A DNA stretch of 35,973 bases from Armatimonadota bacterium (GTDB lineage: Bacteria; Sysuimicrobiota; Sysuimicrobiia; Sysuimicrobiales; Humicultoraceae): the NCBI GenBank assembly GCA_031081585.1, contig JAVHLY010000029.1:1-35973 (forward strand), read 5' to 3'. Every line of letters starts with the position of its first letter. Position 1 is the stretch's first letter. Below are positions 1 to 8,188 of the stretch, piece after piece. The notes under the pieces are model-generated. The model ran no database searches. It had not been told where the DNA came from and worked only from the letters and a program-made list of their open reading frames with translations. A program made the position numbers and the translations under genes.

Positions 1-1
1 A

Positions 2-115
2 TGGTGCCATATCCTGTTCCCGTGGTACCTGGGCTATGCGGCTTTCCGCAAGAAGACCCCGGAGGAGATGGGTGAGCTGGCGCGCTTCTACACTGAAGCC
101 CTCGAGCGGATGTGA
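2..115 (+). CDS. 3' end of an unidentified gene (partial)
   Basis: The reading frame from base 2 is open to a TGA at 113-115 and gives a 37-residue C-terminus. It has a hydrophobic, aromatic stretch (FPWYLGYAAF) followed by a charged amphipathic helix ending in ALERM. The gene starts outside the window. The fragment is too short to assign to a family. The FMN riboswitch promoter begins about 140 bases downstream, so it is probably a separate transcript. Nothing else recognisable lies between 116 and 250. Confidence 0.5.
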   Translation, partial: WCHILFPWYLGYAAFRKKTPEEMGELARFYTEALERM

Positions 116-252
116 AGCATACGGCCGGCTCGCTTCGCGTGCAGCACGGCATCGCCTCCGTGGCGGCCGGTGCGCCCGGGCAGTTTCCTCGCCCCCCGGT
201 CAGCCGCCGCAAGGCCCGGCAGGATCCTCTTCGTGCCGGTGCTTCGCCGGTC

Positions 253-261
253 TGCTATTAT
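253..261 (+). promoter_or_regulatory. Extended -10 promoter of the riboflavin operon
   Basis: TGCTATTAT (253-261) combines the extended TGn element with a 5/6 match to TATAAT, in a short AT-rich island within very GC-rich DNA. No convincing -35 lies 17 bases upstream, as is common for extended -10 promoters. The start point would be near 268, about 20 bases before the riboswitch. Inferred from position and consensus. Confidence 0.55.
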
Positions 262-290
262 AGTTGTCGGTTCCTATAGCGACTAGCGAC

Positions 291-429
291 GACCTTCGGG
301 GCAGGGTGAGCCCGTAGCGGGCAATTCCCGACCGGCGGTAAAGCCCGCGAGCGGCGCGGCAGGCAGGTGCCGCGCCGCAGACCCGGTGAGATTCCGGGGC
401 CGACGGTACAGTCCGGATGGGAGAAGGTC
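291..429 (+). promoter_or_regulatory. FMN riboswitch (RFN element)
   Basis: All the conserved blocks of the RFN aptamer are present in order: TTCGGGGCAGGGTG near 295, AATTCCCGACCGGCGGTA near 321, AAGCCCGCGAGC near 340, GCAGACCCGGTGAGATTCC near 378, and CCGACGGTACAGTCCGGATG followed by GGAGAAGG up to 428. The variable arm is a short GC-rich stem (about 349-376). The element lies directly upstream of ribD and should shut the operon down when FMN is plentiful. Confidence 0.97.
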
Positions 430-472
430 GCCGGATCCCTCTGTCGCTCCCGGCGGCAGAGGCACCCGGCTA

Positions 473-505
473 TCTCCGCCCGGAGGTCATCGCTCCGGGC
501 GGAGA
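473..505 (+). promoter_or_regulatory. Perfect 13-bp hairpin, probable riboswitch expression platform
   Basis: Bases 473-485 (TCTCCGCCCGGAG) pair perfectly with 493-505 around a 7-base loop. The hairpin sits 43 bases after the FMN aptamer and 40 bases before the ribD start. There is no T-run behind it, so it is not a classic intrinsic terminator. It may be a terminator of another type or an element that gates the ribD ribosome site (AGGGAGG, 527-533). The choice between these is open. Confidence 0.6.
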
Positions 506-544
506 CGTTCCAGCCGCCCGGGGGGCAGGGAGGTGCCAGGCGGC

Positions 545-1714
545 GTGGACGGACCGCGGGCCGGGACCGAGCCGGGCGACGACGAGCGGTACATGCGCGA
601 GGCCCTGGCCTGGGCTCGCAAGGGGCTGGGGCGTACCAGCCCCAACCCGGCCGTGGGAGCGGTGGTCGTGCGCGACGGGCAGATCGTCGGGTGCGGCTAC
701 CACCGCCGGGCGGGCGAGCCCCACGCCGAGGTCGAGGCCCTGCGCGACGCCGGCCCGCGCGCCCGCGGCGCGACCCTCTACGTCACGCTCGAGCCCTGTC
801 CCCACCAGGGGCGCACCGGTCCCTGCACGCGCGCCATCCTGGAGGCCGGCATCGCCCGCGTGGTCGTGGCGCTCGGCCGTGACCCCGACCCCCACGTCGA
901 CGGCAGAGGGGTGGCGGCGTTGCGGGCGGCCGGGCTCGAGGTCACCGAGGGCGTCCTGGAAGCCGAAGCGGCCCGCCTCAACGAGGCGTACCTGAAGCAC
1001 CGCCGCGCCGGGCTGCCCTTCGTCACGCTGAAGTGGGCGATGAGCCTGGACGGCCGCCTCTCCGCGCGCCCCGACGCCCCCACGCCCATCAGCGGCGCCC
1101 GCTCGTTGCGCTACGCCCACGAGCTCCGCAACGTCCACGACGCCGTGATGGTGGGGATCAACACCGTGCTCGCCGACGACCCGCTGCTTACCTGCCGCAT
1201 CCCGGGCGGCCGCGACCCTGCGCGGCTGGTCCTGGACTCCCGGCTGCGCATGCCTCTCGACGCGCGCATGCTGCGCCAGCCCTCGCCGGCGCCGACGATC
1301 GTCTTCGCCGGGGAGGACGCGCCTGCGGAGCGCGCCGCGGCGCTGCGGGCGGCGGGGGCCGAGGTCGTGATCCTGCCGGGACGGCGCCCGGCCATCCGCG
1401 CCGTGCTGGCCTGGTGCGCGGCGCGGGGGATGCTCAGCGTCATGGTGGAGGGCGGGAGTACGGTGCAGGGGGCCGTCCTGGCCGAGGGCATGGCCGACCG
1501 CGTGGCGGTCGTGGTGGCGCCGGGGCTGGTGGGCGCCCGCGACGCCCCCGCCCCCGCCGGCGGCCCCGCACCGCTCGCCGGGCGCGCGTTGCTGCGGCTG
1601 CGCGAGGTGACCGTCAGGCGGCTGGGGGAAGACGTCCTGATCGAGGGGTACCTGCCCCAGGCGCCGGAGTCGGTGGTCGGCCGGAGGACGGCCGACCTGC
1701 ACCGGATGCGTTGA
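545..1714 (+). CDS. ribD: Bifunctional riboflavin deaminase/reductase RibD
   Basis: Converts the pyrimidine product of GTP cyclohydrolase II by deamination and then side-chain reduction. The GTG at 545 gives 389 residues, the usual RibD length, with GGGAGG 11 bases upstream. The reading frame is open further upstream but that part overlaps the leader. The N-terminal deaminase domain has the substrate loop RTSPNPAVGAV (about 30-40), the zinc motif HAE (60-62) and PCPHQGRTGPC (84-94). The C-terminal reductase domain starts near 155 (FVTLKWAMSLDGR) and has the nucleotide-site segment MVEGGSTVQGA. First gene behind the FMN riboswitch; ribE follows after 2 bases. Confidence 0.97.
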   Translation: MDGPRAGTEPGDDERYMREALAWARKGLGRTSPNPAVGAVVVRDGQIVGCGYHRRAGEPHAEVEALRDAGPRARGATLYVTLEPCPHQGRTGPCTRAILEAGIARVVVALGRDPDPHVDGRGVAALRAAGLEVTEGVLEAEAARLNEAYLKHRRAGLPFVTLKWAMSLDGRLSARPDAPTPISGARSLRYAHELRNVHDAVMVGINTVLADDPLLTCRIPGGRDPARLVLDSRLRMPLDARMLRQPSPAPTIVFAGEDAPAERAAALRAAGAEVVILPGRRPAIRAVLAWCAARGMLSVMVEGGSTVQGAVLAEGMADRVAVVVAPGLVGARDAPAPAGGPAPLAGRALLRLREVTVRRLGEDVLIEGYLPQAPESVVGRRTADLHRMR

Positions 1715-1716
1715 CG

Positions 1717-2343
1717 GTGTTCACCGGGCTCGTGGAGGGCACAGGCGACGTCCTGGCGGTGGAGGCGCGGCCGGACGGGCGGCGGTTGCGGCTGCGCGTG
1801 CCCCGTGACCTCGGGCCGGTGCAGGTGGGGGAGAGCCTGGCCGTGGACGGCGTCTGCCTGACCGTGGCCGCGCTCTCGGGCGGAGATGACGGCGACGGGC
1901 TCGTGGCCGAGTTCGACCTGGTCCCCGAGACGCTGCGCCGCACCACGCTGGGCGTCCGAGGTCCCGGCGACCGGGTGAACCTGGAGCGCCCCGTCCCGGT
2001 GGGCGGGCGGCTCGGCGGCCACCTCGTGCAGGGGCATGTCGACGGCGTCGGCACCGTCACCGCCGTGGCCGGCGAGGGTGGAGGACGGTGGCTCGAGGTG
2101 GCGCTGCCCGCGGGGCTCGAGCGCTACGTGGTGGAGCGCGGGGCGATCGCCCTGGACGGGGTCAGCCTCACGGTCGCGGCGGTGCGCGACGGGGGGCGGA
2201 TCGGGGTGGCGCTGGTGCCGCACACGCTCGCCGCCACCACGCTGGGGACGAAGGCGGTGGGCGATCTCGTGAACGTGGAGGTGGACGTCGTGGCCAGGTA
2301 CGTCGAGCGGCTGCTCCGGCCGGAGGACGGTGAGGGGCGATGA
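1717..2343 (+). CDS. ribE: Riboflavin synthase alpha chain
   Basis: Dismutates two 6,7-dimethyl-8-ribityllumazine molecules to riboflavin and the pyrimidine precursor. The protein has 208 residues, normal for the family, and starts [10 protein letters not shown] from a GTG. The two lumazine-binding repeats are visible: the first has [14 protein letters not shown] and GDRVNLERP, the second has [13 protein letters not shown] and [15 protein letters not shown] with GDLVNVEVD. The stop overlaps the ribBA start as ATGA (2340-2343), which implies translational coupling. Confidence 0.97.
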   Translation: MFTGLVEGTGDVLAVEARPDGRRLRLRVPRDLGPVQVGESLAVDGVCLTVAALSGGDDGDGLVAEFDLVPETLRRTTLGVRGPGDRVNLERPVPVGGRLGGHLVQGHVDGVGTVTAVAGEGGGRWLEVALPAGLERYVVERGAIALDGVSLTVAAVRDGGRIGVALVPHTLAATTLGTKAVGDLVNVEVDVVARYVERLLRPEDGEGR

Positions 2344-3569
2344 GCCAGCCCGAGACGCAGCGCGCAGGGGTCTTCGCCTCGGCCGAGGAGGCCATCGAGG
2401 AGATCCGCCGCGGGCGCATGGTCATCGTCGTGGACGACGAGGACCGGGAGAACGAGGGCGACCTGGTGATGGCCGCCGAGGCGGTCACGCCCGAGGCCGT
2501 GAACTTCATGACGCGCTTCGGCCGCGGGCTCATCTGCGTCCCCATGCCGGCCGAGCGGCTGCGCCAGCTCGACCTGCCGCTCATGGTGGACCGCAACACC
2601 TCCCTGCACGGGACCGCCTTCACCATCACCGTGGACGTGCGCCACGGGACCACCACGGGGACGTCGGCCTTCGACCGTGCCGCCACCATCCGGGCGCTGG
2701 CCGACCCGTCGTCGCGGCCGGAGGACTTCGCCCGGCCCGGCCACATCTTCCCGCTCATGGCCATGGAGGGGGGCGTGTTGCGCCGCAGCGGCCACACCGA
2801 GGCCGCCGTGGACCTGGCCCGCCTGGCCGGGTTCCAGCCGGTGGGCGTGCTCTGCGAGATCCTGGCCGACGACGGGACGATGGCGCGGCTGCCGCAGCTC
2901 GCCCTCTTCGCCGCGGAGCACGACCTGCGCATCGTCACCATCGCCGACCTCATCCGCTACCGGAAGGCCCGCGAGCCCTTCGTCCGCCGCGAGGGCGAGA
3001 CGCGCCTGCCCACCCGCCACGGGGAGTTCCGCGCCGTCGTCTACGAGAACACGCTGGACGGGAGCAGCCACCTGGCCCTGGTGCGCGGGGAGGTGGCCGA
3101 CGGGACGCCGGTGCTGGTGCGTATGCACTCGGAGTGCCTGACCGGGGACGTCTTCGGGTCGCTGCGCTGCGACTGCGGGGAGCAGCTGCAGGCGGCGCTG
3201 GCGATGATCGCACGCGAAGGGCGCGGGGTGGTCGTCTACATCCGTCAGGAAGGGCGGGGGATCGGGCTGACCAACAAGATCAAGGCCTACGCCCTGCAGG
3301 ACGACGGCAAGGACACGGTGGAGGCCAACCTGCTGCTCGGCTTCCCGCCCGACCCGCGCGACTACGGGGTGGGCGCGCAGATCCTGGCCGACCTGGGCGT
3401 GCGGCAGCTGCGCCTGATCACCAACAACCCGCGCAAGCGCGCCGGGCTGGAGGGGTACGGCCTCACCGTGGTGGACCGGGTCCCCCTGGAGATGCCGCCC
3501 AACCGCGAGAACTACCGCTACCTGCAGACGAAGCGCCACAAGCTTGGCCACCTCCTCTCCATCGACTGA
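2340..3569 (+). CDS. ribBA: Bifunctional DHBP synthase / GTP cyclohydrolase II
   Basis: Provides both starting compounds of riboflavin synthesis. The 409 residues split into RibB (about 1-205) and RibA (about 210-409). RibB has the acidic [10 protein letters not shown] (32-41), [13 protein letters not shown] (101-113) and [10 protein letters not shown] (151-160). RibA has the zinc cysteines C266, C277 and C279 in [17 protein letters not shown], then [19 protein letters not shown] and [10 protein letters not shown]. One oddity is [11 protein letters not shown] at 137-147: most relatives have Arg at 140 (FPLRA). ribH follows after 6 bases. Confidence 0.97.
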   Translation: MSQPETQRAGVFASAEEAIEEIRRGRMVIVVDDEDRENEGDLVMAAEAVTPEAVNFMTRFGRGLICVPMPAERLRQLDLPLMVDRNTSLHGTAFTITVDVRHGTTTGTSAFDRAATIRALADPSSRPEDFARPGHIFPLMAMEGGVLRRSGHTEAAVDLARLAGFQPVGVLCEILADDGTMARLPQLALFAAEHDLRIVTIADLIRYRKAREPFVRREGETRLPTRHGEFRAVVYENTLDGSSHLALVRGEVADGTPVLVRMHSECLTGDVFGSLRCDCGEQLQAALAMIAREGRGVVVYIRQEGRGIGLTNKIKAYALQDDGKDTVEANLLLGFPPDPRDYGVGAQILADLGVRQLRLITNNPRKRAGLEGYGLTVVDRVPLEMPPNRENYRYLQTKRHKLGHLLSID

Positions 3570-3575
3570 GCGTCC

Positions 3576-4043
3576 ATGGGCGCGGTCTGGCAGGGGAGCG
3601 AGGACGGGCGCGGGCTGCGCATCGCCATCGTGGTGAGCCGCTACAACCTGGGCATCACCGAACGGCTATTGGCCGCCGCGGAGGCGACGCTGCGCGAGCG
3701 CGGCGCGGCGTGGGACGTGGCCTGGGTCCCGGGTGCCCTGGAATTGCCGCTCGTGGCGCGGCGCCTGGCCGCCTCCGGCGGCTACGACGCCGTGCTGGCG
3801 CTGGGGTGCGTCATCCGCGGGGAGACGGCGCACTTCGAGCACGTGGCCCGGGAGGCGGCCCACGGCCTGGCCCGGGCCGCGGACGAGACCGGGGTGCCGG
3901 TGATCAACCAGGTGCTGGCCGTCTACGACCCCGCCCAGGCGGCGGCGCGCGCCGGCGACGAGGTGAACCGCGGGCGGGAGGGGGCGCTGGCGGCCATCGC
4001 CATGGGGACGCTCATGCGCACGCTGCGCGAGGCGGGGCTGTGA
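3576..4043 (+). CDS. ribH: 6,7-dimethyl-8-ribityllumazine synthase, divergent
   Basis: Condenses the ribityl-pyrimidine with DHBP to give the lumazine. The protein has 155 residues, typical length. Family landmarks are SRYN (21-24), VPGALELPL, ALGCVIRGETAHFEHV with the catalytic-type His86, and RAGDEVNRG. Compared with the usual pattern (VIFGVLTT and NKG), this copy has VINQVLAVYD, placing Asn at 111 where Phe is usual. It has Arg132 where the phosphate-contacting Lys is usual, and the RAG to N[K/R]G segment is one residue shorter. It is the only copy in a complete operon, so it is probably active. Confidence 0.93.
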   Translation: MGAVWQGSEDGRGLRIAIVVSRYNLGITERLLAAAEATLRERGAAWDVAWVPGALELPLVARRLAASGGYDAVLALGCVIRGETAHFEHVAREAAHGLARAADETGVPVINQVLAVYDPAQAAARAGDEVNRGREGALAAIAMGTLMRTLREAGL

Positions 4044-5656
4044 GGGGCGGGCCGGCGCCCGTCACGCTTTTCACCGGCCTGCGCGCCCGCACGCTCGATC
4101 CCGCGCTGCCGCAGGCGACCGCCCTGGCGGTGGCGCACGGGCGCGTGCTGGCGGTCGGGGACGACGCGACGCTGCGGGAGGCCTTCCCCCACCACCGCCG
4201 GGTGGACTGCGGGGGGTGGTGGGCGCTACCGGCGCTCAGCGACAGCCACATCCACCTGCTGGCCTACGGGCTGAGCCTGCGGCGCCTCGACCTGCGCGAG
4301 TGCCGCTCCCTGGCCGACGCGGTGGCCGCCGTCGCCGCCGCGGTCCGCCAGACGCCCCCGGGGGTGTGGGTCCTGGGACGCGGCTGGGACCGCAACCGCT
4401 GGGCGGAAGGGCGCTGGCCCACGCGCGACGACCTCGACCCGGTGAGCGACGGCCATCCCGTCGCCCTCACCAGCAAGGACGGCCACCTCCTGTGGGTGAA
4501 CTCCGCCGCCCTGGCCGCCGCCGGCATCGACGCCCGCACGCCCGATCCGCCCGGCGGGGAGATCGTGCGCGACGGTGCCGGCCGGCCCACCGGCCTGCTG
4601 AAGGAAGAGGCGAAGGCGCTCGTCGCGCCCCTGATCGAGCGCCCCGACCCGGCCATGGCGCAGGCGGCGGTCGCCGACGCGGTGCGCGCCCTTCACCGCC
4701 TCGGGATCGCCGCCGTGCACGACATGGAGGGCCCCGAGGCGTTCACCGTCCTGCAGGAGGTGCACGCAGCCGGGCGCCTGCGGTTGCGCGTCTGGATGAC
4801 GGTGCCGGTGGACCGGCTCGAGGCCGCGCTGGCGCTCGGGCTGCGCACCGGCACCGGCGACGCGTGGCTGCGGGTGGGCGGGGTGAAGATCTTCGCCGAC
4901 GGGACCCTGGGCTCCCAGACGGCCAGCATGCTCGAGCCCTTCGACGGCCAGCCGAACAACACCGGCATCGCCGTCCACGACCGGGAAGCGTTGCGGGCAC
5001 TGGTCGCGCGCGCGGTCGAGGGCGGGTGGTGGCCGGTGGTGCACGCCATCGGCGACCGTGCCAACCGCGACGTCCTGGACGCTGTCGCGGCGGTGCGCGA
5101 CCTGGCGCAGGCCCGGGGCGTGCGCAGCCGCATCGAGCACGTCCAGCTCCTCCACCCCGACGACCTGCCGCGCCTGGCCGCCCTGGGGGTCATCGCGTCC
5201 ATGCAGCCCATCCACGCCCTCGCCGACCGGGAGGTCGCCGACCGCTACTGGGGGCGGCGCTGCCGTTGGGCCTACGCCTGGCGGTCGCTGCTCGACGCCG
5301 GGACCGTGGTGGCCTTCGGCTCGGACGCACCGGTGGAGACGCCCGACCCCTGGGAAGGGCTCTACGCGGCGGTAGCGCGGCGGCGCCCCGGCGAGGCGCC
5401 CTGGTACCCCGAGGAGGCCATCACGCCGCTGGAGGCGCTGCGCGCCTACACGGTGGGCGCCGCCGTGGCCGCGGGGGCCGAGCAGTGGGCGGGGCGCCTG
5501 GCCCCGGGATGTGTGGCCGACTTCATCCTCACCGACCGCGACGTGCTGAGCGTCCCGCCGGAAGAGCTGCGGCAGACCCGGGTGCTGGCTACGGCCGTGG
5601 GAGGGGAGATCGTCTTCGCCCAGGGCCCGCTGGCCGGGCTGGAGGGGCCGGACTAA
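4040..5656 (+). CDS. YtcJ-type amidohydrolase
   Basis: Metal-dependent amidohydrolase of the YtcJ-like group; the substrate cannot be told from sequence. GTG at 4040 overlaps the ribH stop as GTGA and gives 538 residues, the normal size. Visible motifs are DSHIH (68-72, metal HxH), GWDRNRWAEGRWPTRDDLD, SKDGHLLWVNSAAL, VKIFADGTLGSQTA, HAIGDRANRDVL, IEHVQLLHPDDLPRL and GSDAPVETPDPWEG, with a C-terminal beta-sandwich segment APGCVADFILTDRDVL. It is translationally coupled to ribH and so is probably made with the riboflavin enzymes. No known riboflavin step needs it. Confidence 0.93.
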   Translation: MRGGPAPVTLFTGLRARTLDPALPQATALAVAHGRVLAVGDDATLREAFPHHRRVDCGGWWALPALSDSHIHLLAYGLSLRRLDLRECRSLADAVAAVAAAVRQTPPGVWVLGRGWDRNRWAEGRWPTRDDLDPVSDGHPVALTSKDGHLLWVNSAALAAAGIDARTPDPPGGEIVRDGAGRPTGLLKEEAKALVAPLIERPDPAMAQAAVADAVRALHRLGIAAVHDMEGPEAFTVLQEVHAAGRLRLRVWMTVPVDRLEAALALGLRTGTGDAWLRVGGVKIFADGTLGSQTASMLEPFDGQPNNTGIAVHDREALRALVARAVEGGWWPVVHAIGDRANRDVLDAVAAVRDLAQARGVRSRIEHVQLLHPDDLPRLAALGVIASMQPIHALADREVADRYWGRRCRWAYAWRSLLDAGTVVAFGSDAPVETPDPWEGLYAAVARRRPGEAPWYPEEAITPLEALRAYTVGAAVAAGAEQWAGRLAPGCVADFILTDRDVLSVPPEELRQTRVLATAVGGEIVFAQGPLAGLEGPD

Positions 5657-5659
5657 ACC

Positions 5660-6409
5660 GTGGAGCGCCTGGCTACGTCTCTTGAAGGGGGGAGAACGGC
5701 GGACCCCGAACCGCCGCGGCGGGAGGCGGGCGTGGAGGAGCAGGAGCGGTCGGCGGCCGGGCGGGGTGCGGGGCTGCCATTCGGGCGGGGTGAGGGGCTG
5801 ACGGAAGAGGACGCCGGGCTGGTCGAGGCCTTCCGGCGAGGCGAGGAGAGCGCGTTTGCCGCCCTCGTCATCAAGTACCGGGAGGCGGTCTACCGGACGG
5901 CACGGCGGCTGGTGGGCAGTCACGAGGACAGCGCCGACATCACCCAGGAAGTCTTCATCCGCGCCTACCGGGCGCTGCCGCGCTTCGACGGGCGGGCGCA
6001 CCTGCGCACCTGGCTCTACCGGATCACCGTGAACCTCTGCCTCGACCTCCACCAGCAGCGCCGGCGCCAGACCTGGGTGGACCTCGAGGAGGTCACCGCC
6101 GAAGCCCCGCCCGAAGACGCCCCGGAGGCCTGCGCCGAGGCCCGCACCCTGCGGCAGGCGGTACGTGCCGCGGTGGCCGCCCTGCCGCCCAGGCAGCGGG
6201 CCATGGTGGTGCTGCGGGTCTACCAGGACCTCCCCTACGCCGAGATCGCGCGCGTCATGGGGTGCGCGGAGGGGACGGTCAAGGCGACGATGTTTGCGGC
6301 GCTGCGCAAGCTGCGCCGCCAGCTCGGAGCGGTGCTGGGAGAGGAGACGGTGGCGACGCTGACGGCAGGCCTGGGGGCGGGGGCCCGGGTGGGCGATGAG
6401 GTGCCGTAG
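5660..6409 (+). CDS. ECF-type RNA polymerase sigma factor
   Basis: Region 2 is clear (LVEAFRRGEESAFAAL, then DITQEVFIRAYRALPRFDG and LRTWLYRITVNLCLD), as is region 4 (LPPRQRAMVVLRVYQDLPY, EIARVMGCAEGTVKATMF). The GTG at 5660, 3 bases after the amidohydrolase stop, gives 249 residues with a charged, disordered-looking N-terminus of about 50. A second GTG at 5732 with GGGAGG 5 bases upstream would give 225 residues and is equally possible. The next gene is a zinc anti-sigma factor overlapping by 14 bases, the usual partner arrangement. Confidence 0.95.
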   Translation: MERLATSLEGGRTADPEPPRREAGVEEQERSAAGRGAGLPFGRGEGLTEEDAGLVEAFRRGEESAFAALVIKYREAVYRTARRLVGSHEDSADITQEVFIRAYRALPRFDGRAHLRTWLYRITVNLCLDLHQQRRRQTWVDLEEVTAEAPPEDAPEACAEARTLRQAVRAAVAALPPRQRAMVVLRVYQDLPYAEIARVMGCAEGTVKATMFAALRKLRRQLGAVLGEETVATLTAGLGAGARVGDEVP

Positions 6410-6917
6410 GGCGCGGGAGCTCCTGCTGGAGGGCGTGACCGGCCGGCTGGACCCGGACCGGCGCCGGGCGCTGCTCGCGCACCTGGCCGGGTGCGAACGC
6501 TGTCGGGCCGAGGCTGCGGAGCTGGAGGAGGGCGTGGCCCTCCTCCAGGCGGTGCCCGAGCCCGTGGCACCCGAAGGCTTCTGGGGCGACTTCATGGCCG
6601 GTCTGGAGGGACGGCTGCGAGCCGAGCCCCTCCCGCTGGGGGTACGGCTGCGCCGGTGGTTCGCGCGGCCGCCGCGCGCCCTGGGCACGGCCGCTGCCAC
6701 GGCGGCGCTCGTCGCCGTGCTCACCCTGGCGCTCGGGCAGCAGCGCTCCGCCCCGCCCGAGACCACCTCTCCGCCGGGTCGGCTCGCCGCCTACGTCACG
6801 CCGGAGGTGCGCGGCGTCCTGCCGGCCCTCAGTCACGCCGTCGAGCTCTGGCGGGCCGGCATGGGAGCCGTCGAACAGGAGCCCCTCTTCGACGACCTGC
6901 CGCCCGCAGCCCCGTGA
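6396..6917 (+). CDS. Zinc-finger (ZAS) anti-sigma factor, single membrane span
   Basis: 173 residues. The N-terminal zinc anti-sigma domain has Cys3 and HLAGCERC (H29, C33, C36), the HxxxCxxC signature. A hydrophobic segment at about residues 95-115 (GTAAATAALVAVLTLALG) is the likely membrane span, leaving a C-terminal extracytoplasmic part of about 60 residues. It should hold the upstream sigma factor inactive until an envelope signal. Its start overlaps the end of the sigma gene, and its stop overlaps the next start as GTGA. Confidence 0.92.
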   Translation: MRCRRARELLLEGVTGRLDPDRRRALLAHLAGCERCRAEAAELEEGVALLQAVPEPVAPEGFWGDFMAGLEGRLRAEPLPLGVRLRRWFARPPRALGTAAATAALVAVLTLALGQQRSAPPETTSPPGRLAAYVTPEVRGVLPALSHAVELWRAGMGAVEQEPLFDDLPPAAP

Positions 6918-7411
6918 CCACGCTCAGGCGGGCCGCCTTCGCGCTGGCGGTGGCGCTGCTGCTGGTCCCACTGCCGGCGCTGAGCCAGCCGCCCACCCCC
7001 AACCCGCGCGCCGAGCGCATCATCGAGGCCCTGCTCATCTGGCGGCTGGTCGACGAGCTGGACCTGACGGAGGCGCAAATCGCCCGCATCTTCCCGCGCA
7101 TCAAGACCCTCAAGGAGATCCGCCTCCAGCTGGGCCGACAGGCGCTGATCCTGCGCGAGGAGCTGCGGGCGCTGCTGCGGCAGCGGCCGCGCGACGAGGC
7201 GGCCATCCGGGCCAAGGTGGCCGAGCTGGACGCGCTGCGCCGGGAGATCGAGACCCGGCGGGAGCGGGTGCTGCGGGAGATCCGTGCGGCGCTCACGGTG
7301 GAGCAGCAGGCGCGCTTCGTGCTGATCCAGGAGCGGTTCGAGGCGGAGACGCTGCGCCTGCTGGAGGAGGTCCGTCGGCTGGTCGAGCAGGGCGGCGGCG
7401 GGCGGCAGTAG
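6914..7411 (+). CDS. Periplasmic Spy/CpxP-like (LTxxQ) protein
   Basis: 165 residues from a GTG that overlaps the anti-sigma stop. A signal peptide (LRRAAFALAVALLLVPLPALSQ) is followed by an almost entirely helical, charged protein. LDLTEAQIARIFPRI and ALTVEQQARFVLIQERF resemble the paired LTxxQ motifs of Spy/CpxP and the heavy-metal-resistance families. The position after a sigma/anti-sigma pair fits a periplasmic sensor or chaperone that sets anti-sigma activity. The role is inferred from context. Confidence 0.85.
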   Translation: MTTLRRAAFALAVALLLVPLPALSQPPTPNPRAERIIEALLIWRLVDELDLTEAQIARIFPRIKTLKEIRLQLGRQALILREELRALLRQRPRDEAAIRAKVAELDALRREIETRRERVLREIRAALTVEQQARFVLIQERFEAETLRLLEEVRRLVEQGGGGRQ

Positions 7412-7487
7412 CTCGCGCGTTGCGATCCGGCGGGCCGACCCGCGGCGGTCGCTTGCCCGCGCCGCCTGATGCTCCTCCTCAAGGGGC

Positions 7488-7506
7488 GGGGGCCGCCGGA
7501 GCCCCC
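7488..7506. terminator. Possible hairpin between convergent genes
   Basis: GGGGGC (7488-7493) pairs with GCCCCC (7501-7506) around a 7-base loop, in the gap between the Spy-like gene (+) and the zinc-ribbon gene (-). There is no clear T-run, so termination here is only a suggestion. Confidence 0.3.
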
Positions 7507-7509
7507 TCC

Positions 7510-7710
7510 TCACCGGGCCGGGGCCGCCGGACCCTCCTCTTCCACCAGGTACTCGCTCTTCCGGTAGGTGGCCCGCACCCCACAGTGCGGGCAGGTGTGG
7601 TAGTTGGCCGCCAGCGTCCCCTGCTCGAAGGACCGGCGGTCCATGCGCCGGCCGGTGAAGTAGGTGCGGCCGCAGGCCTTGCAGACGACGGAAAGCCGCA
7701 GCTTGCCCAC
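7510..7710 (-). CDS. Small zinc-ribbon protein
   Basis: 66 residues beginning VGKLRLSVVCKACGRTYFTG. Two CxxC pairs (CKAC near 10-13 and CPHC near 40-43) form a zinc ribbon, followed by an acidic tail ending in PAAPAR. The GTG start at 7710 overlaps the last base of the upstream TAG, so it is coupled to the HTH gene. Such small ribbons often bind nucleic acid or a partner protein, but no function can be assigned. The open frame continues upstream to 7830, but that part only shadows the neighbouring gene. Confidence 0.8.
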   Translation of the reverse strand: MGKLRLSVVCKACGRTYFTGRRMDRRSFEQGTLAANYHTCPHCGVRATYRKSEYLVEEEGPAAPAR

Positions 7711-8150
7711 TAGTCGCCCGGCCCGGGGCCCTCGCGCCCCTTCGGAGGCGAAGCGACGCGTCCCTCTGAAGGTGAAGCGACGGCCTCGGGGTGCGCCTGC
7801 AGGAAGCTCTCCACCTCGGCGGCGCGCCACAGCCGCCGGTCGCCGTTGGCGAAGAGCGGGGCGGGGAATGCGGGGTGCGCCGCCACCGTTTCCAAGAAGG
7901 TGCGGGGGTGGAGGCCGAGCCGCTCCGCCACCTCGACCGGGCTCACGACCTCCTCGCCCGCAGCCACCAGGCGCGCCACGGCGGCGACGAACGAATCGCC
8001 GGCGGACGGCCGCCTGAGGAGGAAGTCGATCGCCGAGATGCCCCGCGGGTGGGCCTGCTTGATCAGGTTGCTGTAGTGGCGCAGCTCGTCGGGGTATCCT
8101 CTCAGATGGCGGAGGACCAGGGTGTCGCGGACCAGTGGGTCGTCCATCAC
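7710..8150 (-). CDS. Helix-turn-helix (excisionase/MerR-like) protein
   Basis: 146 residues (GTG at 8150, or 145 from the ATG at 8147). The N-terminal half is helical (DDPLVRDTLVLRHLRGYPDE) and unrecognised. A winged-helix motif runs from about 75 to 122: VSPVEVAERLGLHPRTFLE, a wing with GDRRLWRAAEV, and a closing helix. This resembles excisionase/MerR N-terminal DNA-binding domains. The tail carries a short imperfect repeat (ASPSEGRVASPPKGREG). It is coupled to the zinc-ribbon gene and diverges from the putative selenoprotein gene 38 bases away. Confidence 0.75.
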   Translation of the reverse strand: MMDDPLVRDTLVLRHLRGYPDELRHYSNLIKQAHPRGISAIDFLLRRPSAGDSFVAAVARLVAAGEEVVSPVEVAERLGLHPRTFLETVAAHPAFPAPLFANGDRRLWRAAEVESFLQAHPEAVASPSEGRVASPPKGREGPGPGD

Positions 8151-8188
8151 AGTACGAGGATGATCATCGCCCCATCGAGGAGCATAGC

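Noticed and set aside
36-263. Open frame of 75 codons at the left edge
   Set aside because: Arg/Ser/Gly-rich composition, no ribosome site, and it overlaps the real gene tail at 2-115 and the rib promoter.
4226-6766. Very long minus-strand open frame opposite the amidohydrolase and sigma genes
   Set aside because: Composition (Arg, His, Gln, Pro) is typical of an antisense shadow of GC-rich coding DNA, and the plus strand has recognised genes throughout.
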